The notes: generated from the sequence alone by a model not told the origin. DNA of 64,000 nucleotides from Chitinophagaceae bacterium (GCA_016787085.1 JAEUVJ010000075.1:1-64000); one strand, 5' to 3'. Numbered from the stretch's first letter, positions 1 to 8,205 are shown. Made by a program: numbers and translations.

Positions 1-690
1 GATATCCTCATGGCGCCCACACGACCTAGTTTTATTTCTTCAAAATGGTTGTGCAGTCTTGGGCATACGATTGGAACAAATGCGCTTTGCTTCCCACCCA
101 TTGATGCGAAATTCCTGGAGAACACCATGACCGGCCAGTTCGTTGCTTATTTCACTCTTGGCTTTATCGGCGGATTTGCTATTGCATTTCCCTATATCTT
201 CTGGGAATTCTGGAGATTCGTCAAACCGGCTTTGTCAGATAAAGAACGTAAAAAAACCAGGGGGGTCATATTCTGGGTGTCGCTTTTATTTTTCACAGGG
301 GTTGCATTTGGTTATTTTATCCTGACCCCTTTCATGGTGAACTTTTATTTTAATTTCAAATTAAGCTCACAGATCGTCATTATGCCATCTTTTTCTGATT
401 ATTTGGAAAACCTCGTTTATACCACTGTCGGCATTGGCGTATTATTTCAACTGCCTTTATTGATCATGGTGCTGGCCAAAATAGGCATTGTCTCAGGTAA
501 GTTTCTCCGAAAATATCGCCGCCATGCATTTATACTGATACTCATAGCTGCAGCTATTATTACCCCTTCTACCGACCCCTTTAGTCTGACAATAGTTACC
601 ATCCCCCTTTATCTTCTGTTTGAGGCCAGTATCATCATAGCCTCCCGCATCAACCGGAGACAGGAAGCTGAAAGAAAAGAATGGAGCTAG
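1..690 (+). CDS. tatC: Sec-independent translocase TatC, 5' end outside window
   Basis: Integral membrane receptor of the twin-arginine translocase; with TatA/B it exports folded proteins. The frame is open from base 1, so the N-terminus lies upstream; the first ATG (base 10) is internal. Visible are the family segment PYIFWEFWRFVKPAL, followed by KERKK, and four hydrophobic helices ending in PLYLLFEASIII. The periplasmic position that is Glu170 in E. coli (FEVP) is Gln here (FQLP). Several window proteins carry twin-arginine-like N-termini (DUF1501, DUF1800, Gfo/Idh), so the system has plausible local clients. Identity is confident; only completeness is unknown. Confidence 0.95.
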   Translation, partial: DILMAPTRPSFISSKWLCSLGHTIGTNALCFPPIDAKFLENTMTGQFVAYFTLGFIGGFAIAFPYIFWEFWRFVKPALSDKERKKTRGVIFWVSLLFFTGVAFGYFILTPFMVNFYFNFKLSSQIVIMPSFSDYLENLVYTTVGIGVLFQLPLLIMVLAKIGIVSGKFLRKYRRHAFILILIAAAIITPSTDPFSLTIVTIPLYLLFEASIIIASRINRRQEAERKEWS

Positions 691-787
691 TAGCCTGCTT
701 ATAAAACCAGCCCATTTGAAATATTCGTTTTAGCTTTGTCAAACCATTTTATCCGTAACCCTTATTGCTAACTTTCAATTAACGATT

Positions 788-1246
788 ATGCATTCCCCTT
801 TTGACCTCAGCAAGCCAATTGCTATCGGCAGCGACCACGCAGGGTACGATCATAAGGAAAGCCTGATCTCCTTCCTGGAAGGAAAAGGTATTCCTTTTAA
901 AGACTTTGGCACACACAGCAAAGATTCAGTGGATTATCCCGACTTTGCCCATCCCGTGGCCGAAGCAGTTGAAAGCGGGGATTTCTCTTTTGGCATTCTG
1001 TTGTGCGGAACAGCCAATGGCGTGGCCATTACAGCGAACAAACATCAGCATATCCGGGCTGCCATTTGCTGGGGTGAAGAGATCGCCAGTCTTGTGCGCC
1101 GGCATAACGATGCCAATATCATTTGCATTCCTGCCCGCTTTGTCAGCGAACCGCTGGCAGAAAAATTGCTGCAGGTATTCATGCATACAGAGTTTGAGGG
1201 CGGCCGTCATAGTAACCGGGTGAATAAAATAGCCTGTACGGTCTGA
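788..1246 (+). CDS. rpiB: Ribose-5-phosphate isomerase B
   Basis: Cytosolic enzyme interconverting ribose 5-phosphate and ribulose 5-phosphate in the pentose phosphate pathway (RpiB/LacAB family). The 152-residue length is typical. The N-terminal phosphate-binding motif GSDHAGY is at residues 14-20, the expected active-site Cys is C73 in LLCGTANG, and the conserved RHND segment follows near residue 103. The glycine loop reads CGTANGV rather than the E. coli CGTGIGI, a common RpiB/LacAB variation. It follows tatC after a 97-bp gap and is closed by a hairpin terminator, so it may share the tatC transcript. Confidence 0.95.
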   Translation: MHSPFDLSKPIAIGSDHAGYDHKESLISFLEGKGIPFKDFGTHSKDSVDYPDFAHPVAEAVESGDFSFGILLCGTANGVAITANKHQHIRAAICWGEEIASLVRRHNDANIICIPARFVSEPLAEKLLQVFMHTEFEGGRHSNRVNKIACTV

Positions 1247-1306
1247 TCATTTCCATTCATCATAAGTTTTTTTGCTTCAGCATTATTTCATTTAAGTTTG
1301 AAGCTG

Positions 1307-1330
1307 TCCCGTTTTGAGCGGGATATTTTT
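1307..1330 (+). terminator. Rho-independent terminator after rpiB
   Basis: Inverted repeat TCCCG/CGGGA around a 7-base loop, followed by a T-rich run (ATATTTTTT). It lies 60 bp after the rpiB stop codon and just ahead of the M28 peptidase. Confidence 0.6.
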
Positions 1331-1345
1331 TAAAACTACTGACAC

Positions 1346-2884
1346 ATGAAAAAAATTTTTTTGCTGACGGGCATTGTATTATCCGTTCTCTCCCAGGCAC
1401 AAAAGAAAAATACACCTCCTTTTTTTGCGGCCACTATCACAGCGGAAGATCTGAAAAAACACTTGTATGTAATAGCCGGTAAAGAAATGGAAGGAAGAGA
1501 CACCCCTTCACCCGGGCTGGAGAAGGCAGCAGATTATATCGAAAACCATTTCAGATCACTCGGCCTGGTACCGGGCAATGGCGACAGATACCGGCAGTCA
1601 TACCCGCTTTACAAAGACTCGATGATCAGCACGGCACTGAAAGTGAACGGAGTTTCGTTTGAACTTACAAAAGATTTTCAGCCTAATATTACTGTTAATC
1701 ATACCGCAGAAATGCGTTTCTCCGAAGCCTTCTTTGCAGGATATGGGATTGTTGACGGTGATCTTAATCCGTATAAAGACATCAATGTAGCAGGGAAATT
1801 AGTGATCATGATGGAGGGCTCTCCCTCCGGGTACAAGCCATCTGTAACCGGTTTTGCCTCACCTGCCAATGTTTTTACGAAGATCACAAAAGCAAAAGAA
1901 AAAGGAGCAATTGCTATCCTGATCATCTATGGCAATTATCCCCGTACTGCCTTCAACAGAAGCGCTGCATATGAGCAGCACAGCTACGAAGAAAGTCTTG
2001 CCCCGCAAACATTTACTGTATCTGAAGCGGTAGCCGAAAAGATCATGGGTGCAGATGGAAAAGGCATCATACAAAAAATGAAAACATCGCCGGTAGCCTC
2101 CGCAGTGTACAAAGCTGAAATTGATCTCAGCTATTTTAAAAATACTAAAACGGCCTACGCTTCTAACGTTATCGGTGTGCTGGAAGGAACCGACAAAAAA
2201 GATGAATATGTTATGATCACTGCCCACTATGACCATGTGGGTAAAAGAAATGACACGACAATTTTTTACGGCGCCGATGATGATGGTAGCGGTACGGTAA
2301 GCATTCTTGAACTGGCCGAAGCTTATACAAAAGCCAAAGCAGCAGGTAAAGGCCCGAGACGCAGTATTGTATTTATGACGGTAAGCGGAGAAGAAAAAGG
2401 GTTGTGGGGTTCTGAATATTATTCTAATCACCCTGTTTTCCCGCTGGAAAAGACCACAGTTGACCTGAATATTGATATGGTGGGTCGTATCGGGTCAGAG
2501 TATCAGAAGGATAAAGATTCCGTTAACTATGTGTATGTGATCGGCGATGACAAATTAAGCACTGACCTCACCCCTATTACCGACATGGTCAATGCAAAGT
2601 ATTCGAAACTAAAATTAGACAGGAAATACAATGAGCCCAATGATCCCAACCGTTTTTATTTCAGAAGTGATCATTACAATTTTGCCGAGAAAGGAGTGCC
2701 TGTCATCTTTTATTTTAACGGCACCCATGCTGATTATCACCGTCCCACCGATACCCCCGACAAGATCAATTATAAGCTGATGTCAAAAAGAGCACAACTG
2801 GTCTTCTATACAGCCTGGGAAATGGCCAACCGGGAAGAAATGCTAAAGAGGGATATGAAACTGGAAAAGCCAAAAGGATTTTGA
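1346..2884 (+). CDS. Secreted M28-family zinc aminopeptidase with PA insert
   Basis: Exported metallopeptidase of clan MH (M28, di-zinc aminopeptidase). A signal peptide covers about residues 1-18 (MKKIFLLTGIVLSVLSQAQ). A PA (protease-associated) domain at about 130-260 precedes the catalytic domain at about 270-500. Expected zinc or catalytic residues are visible: H294 in AHYDH, Asp in GADDDGSGT (about 311), E349-E350 in SGEEKGLWGS, D377 in NIDMVGR and H465 in DYHRPTDTPDK. The length of 512 aa fits Bacteroidota homologues. It probably acts in the periplasm or outside the cell on peptides. No C-terminal T9SS domain is seen. Confidence 0.93.
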   Translation: MKKIFLLTGIVLSVLSQAQKKNTPPFFAATITAEDLKKHLYVIAGKEMEGRDTPSPGLEKAADYIENHFRSLGLVPGNGDRYRQSYPLYKDSMISTALKVNGVSFELTKDFQPNITVNHTAEMRFSEAFFAGYGIVDGDLNPYKDINVAGKLVIMMEGSPSGYKPSVTGFASPANVFTKITKAKEKGAIAILIIYGNYPRTAFNRSAAYEQHSYEESLAPQTFTVSEAVAEKIMGADGKGIIQKMKTSPVASAVYKAEIDLSYFKNTKTAYASNVIGVLEGTDKKDEYVMITAHYDHVGKRNDTTIFYGADDDGSGTVSILELAEAYTKAKAAGKGPRRSIVFMTVSGEEKGLWGSEYYSNHPVFPLEKTTVDLNIDMVGRIGSEYQKDKDSVNYVYVIGDDKLSTDLTPITDMVNAKYSKLKLDRKYNEPNDPNRFYFRSDHYNFAEKGVPVIFYFNGTHADYHRPTDTPDKINYKLMSKRAQLVFYTAWEMANREEMLKRDMKLEKPKGF

Positions 2885-2902
2885 TCATAAAAAATTATCT
2901 TT

Positions 2903-2934
2903 AAAGACGGAGTGGCTCGTGGCTTCGTCTTTTT
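2903..2934 (+). terminator. Hairpin terminator after the M28 peptidase gene
   Basis: Stem AAAGACG/CGTCTTT with a 16-base loop, running straight into a T run. It separates the peptidase gene from the small membrane protein gene that starts 20 bp downstream. Confidence 0.6.
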
Positions 2935-2953
2935 CATTTAAATCATATCACAA

Positions 2954-3424
2954 ATGAGCAATGACTTTAATAGCCCCGGCAAAGAAGAAAATATAGTATC
3001 CGACTATGCCGAAGAACTGAAACAAATAGAAATGCAGGGATATGAAACAGCCGTAAGAAAAGCCCGGAATGCGTTGTTCTGGACAGCAGGATTGATATTC
3101 CTGGGTGAGATGATCAGTATGTTACGAAGCGAAACGGGTTTTGAGCCTATCATATTGGGGATTGCGATCATTGAAGCAGGCATCTTTATAGCACTGGCTT
3201 TATGGACAAAGAAAAAACCTTATACAGCTGTGGTCACAGGCCTGATCGCTTTCTTAGGTATTATTGCTTTTTCGGCCGTAGTGTTTGGAATTCTCGAAGG
3301 CGCTGGTGGCGTTATCAAATCCCTTGCCAGCGGCATAATAGTAAAGATCATCATACTGGTGACATTGATCAAAGCCCTGAGCGATGCCAGAGCTTTGCAA
3401 AAAGCAAAAGAAGAAAGGTATTAA
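2954..3424 (+). CDS. Uncharacterised membrane protein
   Basis: A 156-residue protein I do not recognise. The first 40 residues are hydrophilic and acidic (EENIVSDYAEEL) and predicted cytosolic. Four hydrophobic segments follow at about 42-58, 68-84, 92-112 and 122-143, and the tail is basic (ALQKAKEERY). No catalytic motif is visible. It sits between two hairpin terminators and so is probably a single-gene transcript. The ATG is the only reasonable start and is preceded by an A-rich region, as is usual in Bacteroidota, where Shine-Dalgarno sequences are weak. Confidence 0.75.
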   Translation: MSNDFNSPGKEENIVSDYAEELKQIEMQGYETAVRKARNALFWTAGLIFLGEMISMLRSETGFEPIILGIAIIEAGIFIALALWTKKKPYTAVVTGLIAFLGIIAFSAVVFGILEGAGGVIKSLASGIIVKIIILVTLIKALSDARALQKAKEERY

Positions 3425-3430
3425 AATAAA

Positions 3431-3454
3431 GCAGGGCAATAAATATTGCCCTGC
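3431..3454. terminator. Bidirectional terminator between convergent genes
   Basis: Perfect 10-bp stem GCAGGGCAAT/ATTGCCCTGC with a 4-base loop, between the plus-strand membrane protein gene and the minus-strand deoxyhypusine-synthase-like gene. On the minus strand it is followed by a T-rich run. Confidence 0.8.
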
Positions 3455-3480
3455 CATTCTATAAAGTTATTCGACAGCTC

Positions 3481-4455
3481 CTACCAGCCCAGTATCCACG
3501 CAAATATCAGCGGTGCTACAATGGTCGCATCGCTTTCGACTATGAATTTAGGTGTATGAATGTCTAATTTACCCCAGGTGATCTTTTCATTGGGCACAGC
3601 GCCCGAATATGAGCCATACGACGTGGTGGAATCGCTGATCTGGCAGAAATAACTCCAGAACGGCACATCATGCCATTCAAGGTCCTGGTACATCATAGGC
3701 ACTACACAGATCGGGAAATCACCCGCAATACCACCACCGATCTGGAAAAATCCAACTCCTTTACCGCTGCTGTTCTTCCGGTACCATTCGCTCAGGTACA
3801 CCATGTACTCTATACCATTTTTGACCGTACTGGCTTTTAATTCGCCTTTGATGACATAACTGGCAAAGATATTTCCCGTGGTGCTGTCTTCCCATCCCGG
3901 CACTACGATCGGGATATTCTTTTCAGCCGCTGCTACGATCCAGCTATCCTTCGGATCTATTTCATAGTATTGCTTCAGGTCTCCGCTCAATACTGTTTTA
4001 TATAAAAACTCATGCGGAAAATAACGTTCCCCCTTTGCTTCTGCATCCTTCCACTGTTTTACTAAATGCTTCTGCAAACGACGGAAAGCTTCTTCTTCAG
4101 GAATACAGGTATCTGTTACCCGGTTATAATGGTTTTCGAGCAGGTCCCATTCCTCCTGAGGTGTCAAATCACGGTAGTTAGGTATTCTTTTGTAATGAGA
4201 GTGCGCCACCAGGTTCATCACATCCTCTTCCAGGTTAGCGCCGGTACAACTGATGATATCCACTTTTCCCTGGCGTATCATTTCCGCGAATGAAATGCCA
4301 AGCTCGCCGGTGCTCATAGCCCCGGCCAGGGTGATCATCATTTTGCCTCCTTCAAGCAAATGGGTTTCATAGCCTTTGGCAGCATCCATCAGGGCAGCAG
4401 CATTGAAGTGCCGGTAATGATGCTGGATAAATTGTGAAACGGGTCCTTTCTTCAT
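3481..4455 (-). CDS. Deoxyhypusine synthase family protein
   Basis: Homologous to deoxyhypusine synthase, which in eukaryotes and archaea moves the aminobutyl group of spermidine to a Lys of eIF5A using NAD. Bacteria lack eIF5A, so the substrate here is unknown; a polyamine reaction such as homospermidine formation is possible. The 324-aa length suits the bacterial DHS-like group. The C-terminal motif ITWGKLDI places K296 at the position of the enzyme-imine Lys (human K329, SWGKI), so the catalytic residue is kept. Other family segments are ITLAGAMSTGELG (41-53) and FQIGGGIAGDFPI (237-249). Monocistronic, with a terminator after the stop. Confidence 0.88.
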   Translation of the reverse strand: MKKGPVSQFIQHHYRHFNAAALMDAAKGYETHLLEGGKMMITLAGAMSTGELGISFAEMIRQGKVDIISCTGANLEEDVMNLVAHSHYKRIPNYRDLTPQEEWDLLENHYNRVTDTCIPEEEAFRRLQKHLVKQWKDAEAKGERYFPHEFLYKTVLSGDLKQYYEIDPKDSWIVAAAEKNIPIVVPGWEDSTTGNIFASYVIKGELKASTVKNGIEYMVYLSEWYRKNSSGKGVGFFQIGGGIAGDFPICVVPMMYQDLEWHDVPFWSYFCQISDSTTSYGSYSGAVPNEKITWGKLDIHTPKFIVESDATIVAPLIFAWILGW

Positions 4456-4530
4456 GACAATTGTTTTAGACCGCCTTCAGATCACAATAAGGTGAGACAA
4501 TGCGGATAGGAGGCGCAAAATTACGTTTTT

Positions 4531-4563
4531 CAAAAAAATAAAAAAGCCTTGCTCGGCAAGGCT
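4531..4563 (-). terminator. Terminator of the first PepSY-like gene
   Basis: Perfect 8-bp stem AGCCTTGC/GCAAGGCT with a 3-base loop. On the minus strand it is followed by a long T-rich tract, immediately downstream of the gene at 4588-5040. Confidence 0.85.
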
Positions 4564-4587
4564 CTGGTTTTTTCAGGACAATACTGC

Positions 4588-5040
4588 TTATTTCTTTATT
4601 TTCTCCTTTTGCTGCTCGGTAATGTCGCCCAAGCTGTTTAGCTTAAGGCTGTATTTTCTGTCTTTGTGTTCCAATATGACCCTGTAACTGACCCCTTCAC
4701 TATTGCTTATTTCTTTTACCTCAATGACAGACGCCTCTTGAAATTTATTGCTGACTGCCTGTATTACGGGAAGAGGCAACTGGCTATAAAATATATTCCT
4801 TACTGTTCCGAGAAACTCTCCTTCACTGCCGAAATAAGCCTCTGCCCTTGTACCGCTTAAAGTGAATGCTACTTTCTCATAGCCATCGGTCAGCTTTGAC
4901 CACTTGATATTTTCCGCCCCTACAAATTTTTTTGTAAATGTTTCCAATGTGCGGGGATCGTCAGGAGTGCTGTTGGCAAATACCTGGCCAGTACCGGCGG
5001 TTGCCAGCACCAGTGATAAGGTTACAATGAAATTTTTCAT
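4588..5040 (-). CDS. Secreted PepSY-like (DUF2874-type) protein 1
   Basis: Small exported protein of 150 aa with a signal peptide of about 22 residues (MKNFIVTLSLVLATAGTGQVFA). The mature part shows the Bacteroidota PepSY-like pattern: an amphipathic stretch ending in FVGAENIKWSK, a strand with YEKVAFTLSGTRAEAYF, then GSEGEFLGTVRN. It is the first of three paralogues in this window (also 5261-5698 and 10838-11281). Function is unknown; the fold is thought to be periplasmic and possibly inhibitory or ligand-binding. It faces the second paralogue across a 220-bp gap but on the same strand, so the two may be cotranscribed or independently promoted. Confidence 0.8.
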   Translation of the reverse strand: MKNFIVTLSLVLATAGTGQVFANSTPDDPRTLETFTKKFVGAENIKWSKLTDGYEKVAFTLSGTRAEAYFGSEGEFLGTVRNIFYSQLPLPVIQAVSNKFQEASVIEVKEISNSEGVSYRVILEHKDRKYSLKLNSLGDITEQQKEKIKK

Positions 5041-5189
5041 GATCTAAGGTTTTAAGGTTTAATGATAATGGTTATTGATTTGCGAAACGAAAATACTGTC
5101 AGTGTTCAGATAGAACAAGCAGATTATGACTACCGGAACAGCTTGTTAATGAATATAACACTTAAGAACTTTTATTACGGGCAACAGAA

Positions 5190-5225
5190 AGCCCCGATTC
5201 TTTATCAGAATACGGGGCTGTTTTT
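5190..5225. terminator. GC-rich hairpin between PepSY-like genes
   Basis: Stem AGCCCCGATTCT paired with AGAATaCGGGGCT (one bulged A) around a short loop, with TTTTT after it on the plus strand and a weaker T run on the minus strand. It lies downstream of the minus-strand gene at 5261-5698 and probably terminates it. Confidence 0.65.
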
Positions 5226-5260
5226 ACCACACACCAAAACTAACTGCTTATATGACTGCT

Positions 5261-5698
5261 TTATGCTTTTGTAGTTTTCTGGAATACTTCCCAGCCGCTG
5301 GTACCGCTTGATTTCAACACGATCTTTGAATCTGCATCCTCTACCGTGATGTAGTAAGCAGTGCCATCATTGTTGGACACTTCGAAGAGGTCAGAGATCC
5401 AATGATCATTGTAGTTTTTCTTCAGGCTGGTCTGCAGGCTCATTGGAAGATCCAGTGAGCTGATATATCTGGTCATAGCCAGCAGCTCACCTTCTTTGCT
5501 GTAAAAAGCAGAAACGTGCTGCTCATTATAAATAAAGGCAACTTTGTAATAGTTTGCCCCTGCTGTCCAGGATACTTCTTTTGCGCTGTTAAATTCGCTT
5601 TTGAATGCATTCAGCACTCTTGAATTTACTTCTACTTCCCTGGCAAATGAACACAATGTGCTCAGCGCTACTGCCAGTGTTAAGATCATTTTTTTCAT
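5261..5698 (-). CDS. Secreted PepSY-like (DUF2874-type) protein 2
   Basis: Exported 145-residue protein with a signal peptide of about 19 residues (MKKMILTLAVALSTLCSFA). The body repeats the pattern of its neighbour: VLNAFKSEFNSAKEVSWT, then YYKVAFIYNEQHVSAFYS, KEGELLAMTRY and a C-terminal strand TAYYITVEDADSKIVLK. It is clearly paralogous to 4588-5040 and 10838-11281 although identity is low. Divergent to the ArsR-type repressor gene across a 273-bp intergenic region. The role is unknown; periplasmic location is inferred from the signal peptide. Confidence 0.8.
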   Translation of the reverse strand: MKKMILTLAVALSTLCSFAREVEVNSRVLNAFKSEFNSAKEVSWTAGANYYKVAFIYNEQHVSAFYSKEGELLAMTRYISSLDLPMSLQTSLKKNYNDHWISDLFEVSNNDGTAYYITVEDADSKIVLKSSGTSGWEVFQKTTKA

Positions 5699-5928
5699 TT
5701 TAATTATTTTAATGGTTATGGTTTGTTTTTAAAAAATTCCATTTGATTAGTATGACGACACAAATGTAGAATGGGTTACAGGGGTGCACAAGCCAATTAT
5801 GACAAATGGGTGCTGTTGTTAAACAGGGTTAACAGGCACAAACATCCGTTAACCGTACAACCTTTCTATATAACCGCCTGTAACAGAAAAGAGTGGCTGA
5901 TCAGGAAAGATTTGGAAAAGCATCTTAA

Positions 5929-5950
5929 TATTTAGACATTTGCCTAAATA
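5929..5950. promoter_or_regulatory. Palindromic operator upstream of the ArsR-type repressor
   Basis: Inverted repeat TATTTAG/CTAAATA with an 8-base spacer, 21 bp before the start codon of the ArsR-family gene. AT-rich dyads of this form in front of SdpR-type autorepressors are typical of self-regulated operons, so I infer that this is the binding site for the downstream regulator. Confidence 0.7.
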
Positions 5951-5971
5951 TACAATGAGTCAATTGCAGAT

Positions 5972-6238
5972 ATGAATAGCATTTTCAAAGCCCTGAATGA
6001 CCCGACAAGACGGCAAATACTGGAATTACTCCAGGAAAAGGATATGACAGCTGGTGAAATCGCAGAGCAGTTCACCATATCCTTTCCGAGTATATCGCAT
6101 CACCTTGACCTGTTGAAACAGGCAAGACTCGTAACATCAGAGAAAGACGGGCAGTTTGTCTATTATTCGTTAAACACAACGGTAGTAGATGAGATTCTGA
6201 AATGGCTTGTTCAATTCAAACAGAAAAAAAAGCATTGA
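5972..6238 (+). CDS. ArsR-family autorepressor (SdpR-like)
   Basis: A compact 88-residue winged-helix DNA-binding protein. The helix-turn-helix core reads MTAGEIAEQFTISFPSISHH (residues 26-45), followed by the wing VTSEKDGQFVYYSLN. It lacks the metal-binding Cys residues of classic ArsR/SmtB sensors. SdpR of Bacillus subtilis is the known precedent: an autorepressor encoded with the SdpI immunity protein. The next gene is SdpI-like and begins two bases after this stop codon, so the two form one translationally coupled operon controlled from the dyad upstream. Confidence 0.9.
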   Translation: MNSIFKALNDPTRRQILELLQEKDMTAGEIAEQFTISFPSISHHLDLLKQARLVTSEKDGQFVYYSLNTTVVDEILKWLVQFKQKKKH

Positions 6239-6239
6239 T

Positions 6240-6890
6240 ATGCGTACTATTTTAAAAAGACTGGTATGGCCCGTTATGGCAGCTCCGTCAGTTTACCTGG
6301 CCATTATATGGAGCCGGTTACCGGAAAAAGTGGCTGTGCACTTTGATCTGCAGGGAAACCCCGACAGGTATGGGAGTAAAAACGAACTGCTGGTAACTGT
6401 TATCGTACTGACTGTAATAACTATGCTGGCCTATCTGCTGCTGACAAATATTTACAGGATAGATCCCAAAAAATACGCTGCCGGGAACAAGGACCGGCTA
6501 CAAAGCATTGCCTTTGCTGTAGTCTTATTGCTTGCTGTTGTGCTTTGCCTGATCATTTACAGCAGCAGCCAGGGAAGCATAAAACTTGGTATTGGTTTTA
6601 TATTCGCTGCAGTCGGCCTTATGCTGGCTGTTGTTGGCAATTACCTTCCTAACATGAAGCCTAATTATTTTGCAGGGCTTAGGCTGCCATGGACGCTGGA
6701 AAATGAAGATAATTGGAAAAAAACTCACCGGCTGGCAGGAAAAATGTTCTTTGCAGGTGGCTTATTACTGGCTGTCATTTGCCTTTTCACATCCCCGCTG
6801 GCTTCCATCATTATTTTTTTCGCAGGCACCCTTATTATGATCCTTGTTCCCTGTGTTTATTCATACAGGTTATACAAAAGAGGAAACTAG
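6240..6890 (+). CDS. SdpI/DUF1648 family membrane protein
   Basis: A 216-residue polytopic membrane protein. The N-terminal DUF1648 segment contains VAVHFDLQGNPDRYGSKN (about residues 29-46), and the C-terminal SdpI-type part has NYFAGLRLPWTLENEDNWKKTHRLAGK followed by the last helices. Six hydrophobic stretches can be counted. In Bacillus SdpI gives immunity to the SdpC toxin and transmits the signal that releases SdpR. No SdpC-like toxin gene is nearby, so here it may sense or resist an external membrane-active factor. I chose the ATG at 6240 over an upstream ATG at 6207 inside the regulator gene because it directly follows the regulator stop and begins the conserved part. Confidence 0.88.
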   Translation: MRTILKRLVWPVMAAPSVYLAIIWSRLPEKVAVHFDLQGNPDRYGSKNELLVTVIVLTVITMLAYLLLTNIYRIDPKKYAAGNKDRLQSIAFAVVLLLAVVLCLIIYSSSQGSIKLGIGFIFAAVGLMLAVVGNYLPNMKPNYFAGLRLPWTLENEDNWKKTHRLAGKMFFAGGLLLAVICLFTSPLASIIIFFAGTLIMILVPCVYSYRLYKRGN

Positions 6891-6976
6891 AAAAATGACA
6901 GGCCTGGCCATCTACTGTGACACATAGTTGTCCCGCAGTTTATAAGTACTTTTGAGGCTTTAAAAACCCACGGCTT

Positions 6977-7582
6977 ATTAACTACCTGGCCCACGCATAT
7001 CTTTCGTTTAATGAACAGGAAGTTCTGGTCGGGAATATGATCAGTGATTATGTCAAGGGCAAAAAAAAATTTGAATATCCTCCGGGTATCCTGAGGGGTA
7101 TCATCCTTCACCGCCTGATTGATACTTTCACGGACGAACACCCGGCTACCAAAAAAGCCAAAGAAGTATTTCGCCCCCACTACCGCCTGTATAGCGGAGC
7201 ATTTATTGATGTAGTATATGATCATTTCCTGGCGACCGATAAAAATGAATTTAGCGGGCAGGCTCTTTATGATTTTTCACAGCAGGTTTATAGTATCCTT
7301 AACAAATACAAGCAGTGGTTACCCGGCCCCTTTGCTGTCATGTTCCCATATATGAATGATCAGAACTGGCTATATCACTACAGGACGCTATCAGGTACAG
7401 GTAAAAGTTTTGGAGGCCTGGTACGCAGGGCGGCCTACCTGGAGGAAAGCAGCACTGCCGTACGATTGTTTGAAGCCAATTACCAACTATTGCTTCAATG
7501 TTATCGTCAGTTCTGGGCAGATGTAAAACCCTTTGCGCAAAAAGAGCTGGAAAAACTAAAGACCGCAGGGGAGAATACATGA
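6977..7582 (+). CDS. acpH: Acyl carrier protein phosphodiesterase-like protein, apparent ATT start
   Basis: AcpH-family hydrolase, which removes the 4'-phosphopantetheine group from acyl carrier protein. The family begins MNYLAHxYLS...GNxxxDFVKG; here the matching frame reads INYLAHAYLSFNEQEVLVGN, then MISDYVKGKKKF, with ATT (6977) exactly where the initiator Met is expected. No ATG, GTG or TTG exists between the in-frame stop at 6953 and the Met at 7037. Starting at 7037 would remove 20 conserved residues. Conserved features are D in GNMISDYVKG, ILHRLIDTFTD and YDHFLA. From the ATT the protein is 201 aa. Either a rare ATT start is used or the start codon has mutated. Confidence 0.82.
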   Translation: MNYLAHAYLSFNEQEVLVGNMISDYVKGKKKFEYPPGILRGIILHRLIDTFTDEHPATKKAKEVFRPHYRLYSGAFIDVVYDHFLATDKNEFSGQALYDFSQQVYSILNKYKQWLPGPFAVMFPYMNDQNWLYHYRTLSGTGKSFGGLVRRAAYLEESSTAVRLFEANYQLLLQCYRQFWADVKPFAQKELEKLKTAGENT

Positions 7583-7632
7583 TAGGTTTCTGCTTGAAAA
7601 ACGAATCCGTTATTTTTGCAAATACTTAGTTT

Positions 7633-8196
7633 ATGAAAAAAATTTTATTGTCTGTTCTGGTGGTTTGTGTCAGCCTGTTGGCAGCCGTGGCGCAATCCTC
7701 GTTGCCCGCTGTAGATAAATCGCCTATGGATATCAGCTATTATCCTGCCAATTATCCGGTACTTAAGGTGCAGGATAAAACCACAGAACCTTTACTGGCA
7801 AGAATAGTATACAGCCGGCCGAAAAAAGAAGGCAGAACTGTTTTTGGCGGACTGGTAGAGTATGGCCAGGTATGGCGGCTTGGCGCTAACGAAGCAACCG
7901 AGATCGAGTTCTACAAACCAGTTACAATAGGAGGTAAAAAAGTAGCCAAAGGCCGCTACACCCTGTATGCGATCGTGAGGGAAAATTCCTGGACCTTCAT
8001 CATCAATAAAGAAACAGACACCTGGGGCTCTTTCAAATATAATGCGGCCAAAGATGTGGCCCGTGCGGAAGCCCCGGTACAAAAGATCACAGACGTCGTA
8101 GAATCGCTGGCGATGAGCTTTGAAAAAGTAAATGGAAAGGTGAATCTGACAGTAGCATGGGAAAATGTAAAAACATCATTACCTATTTCCTTGTAA
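7633..8196 (+). CDS. DUF2911 secreted protein
   Basis: Exported 187-residue protein: signal peptide MKKILLSVLVVCVSLLAAVAQ, then a DUF2911 domain. The domain signature is clear: ARIVYSRPKKEGRTVFGG, YGQVWRLGANEATEIEF, and KGRYTLYAIVRENSWTFIIN. DUF2911 is widespread in Bacteroidota envelopes and of unknown function. It is followed 9 bp later by a second DUF2911 gene, so the pair is a tandem duplication and probably one transcript. A TATTTTTG sequence at 7611-7618 could be the -7 element of a Bacteroidota promoter. Confidence 0.88.
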   Translation: MKKILLSVLVVCVSLLAAVAQSSLPAVDKSPMDISYYPANYPVLKVQDKTTEPLLARIVYSRPKKEGRTVFGGLVEYGQVWRLGANEATEIEFYKPVTIGGKKVAKGRYTLYAIVRENSWTFIINKETDTWGSFKYNAAKDVARAEAPVQKITDVVESLAMSFEKVNGKVNLTVAWENVKTSLPISL

Positions 8197-8205
8197 TATT
8201 ACTAT

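Noticed and set aside
1859..2431. 190-codon minus-strand frame inside the M28 peptidase gene
   Set aside because: It is a shadow of the conserved peptidase; its translation is rich in Cys, Phe and His without any domain.
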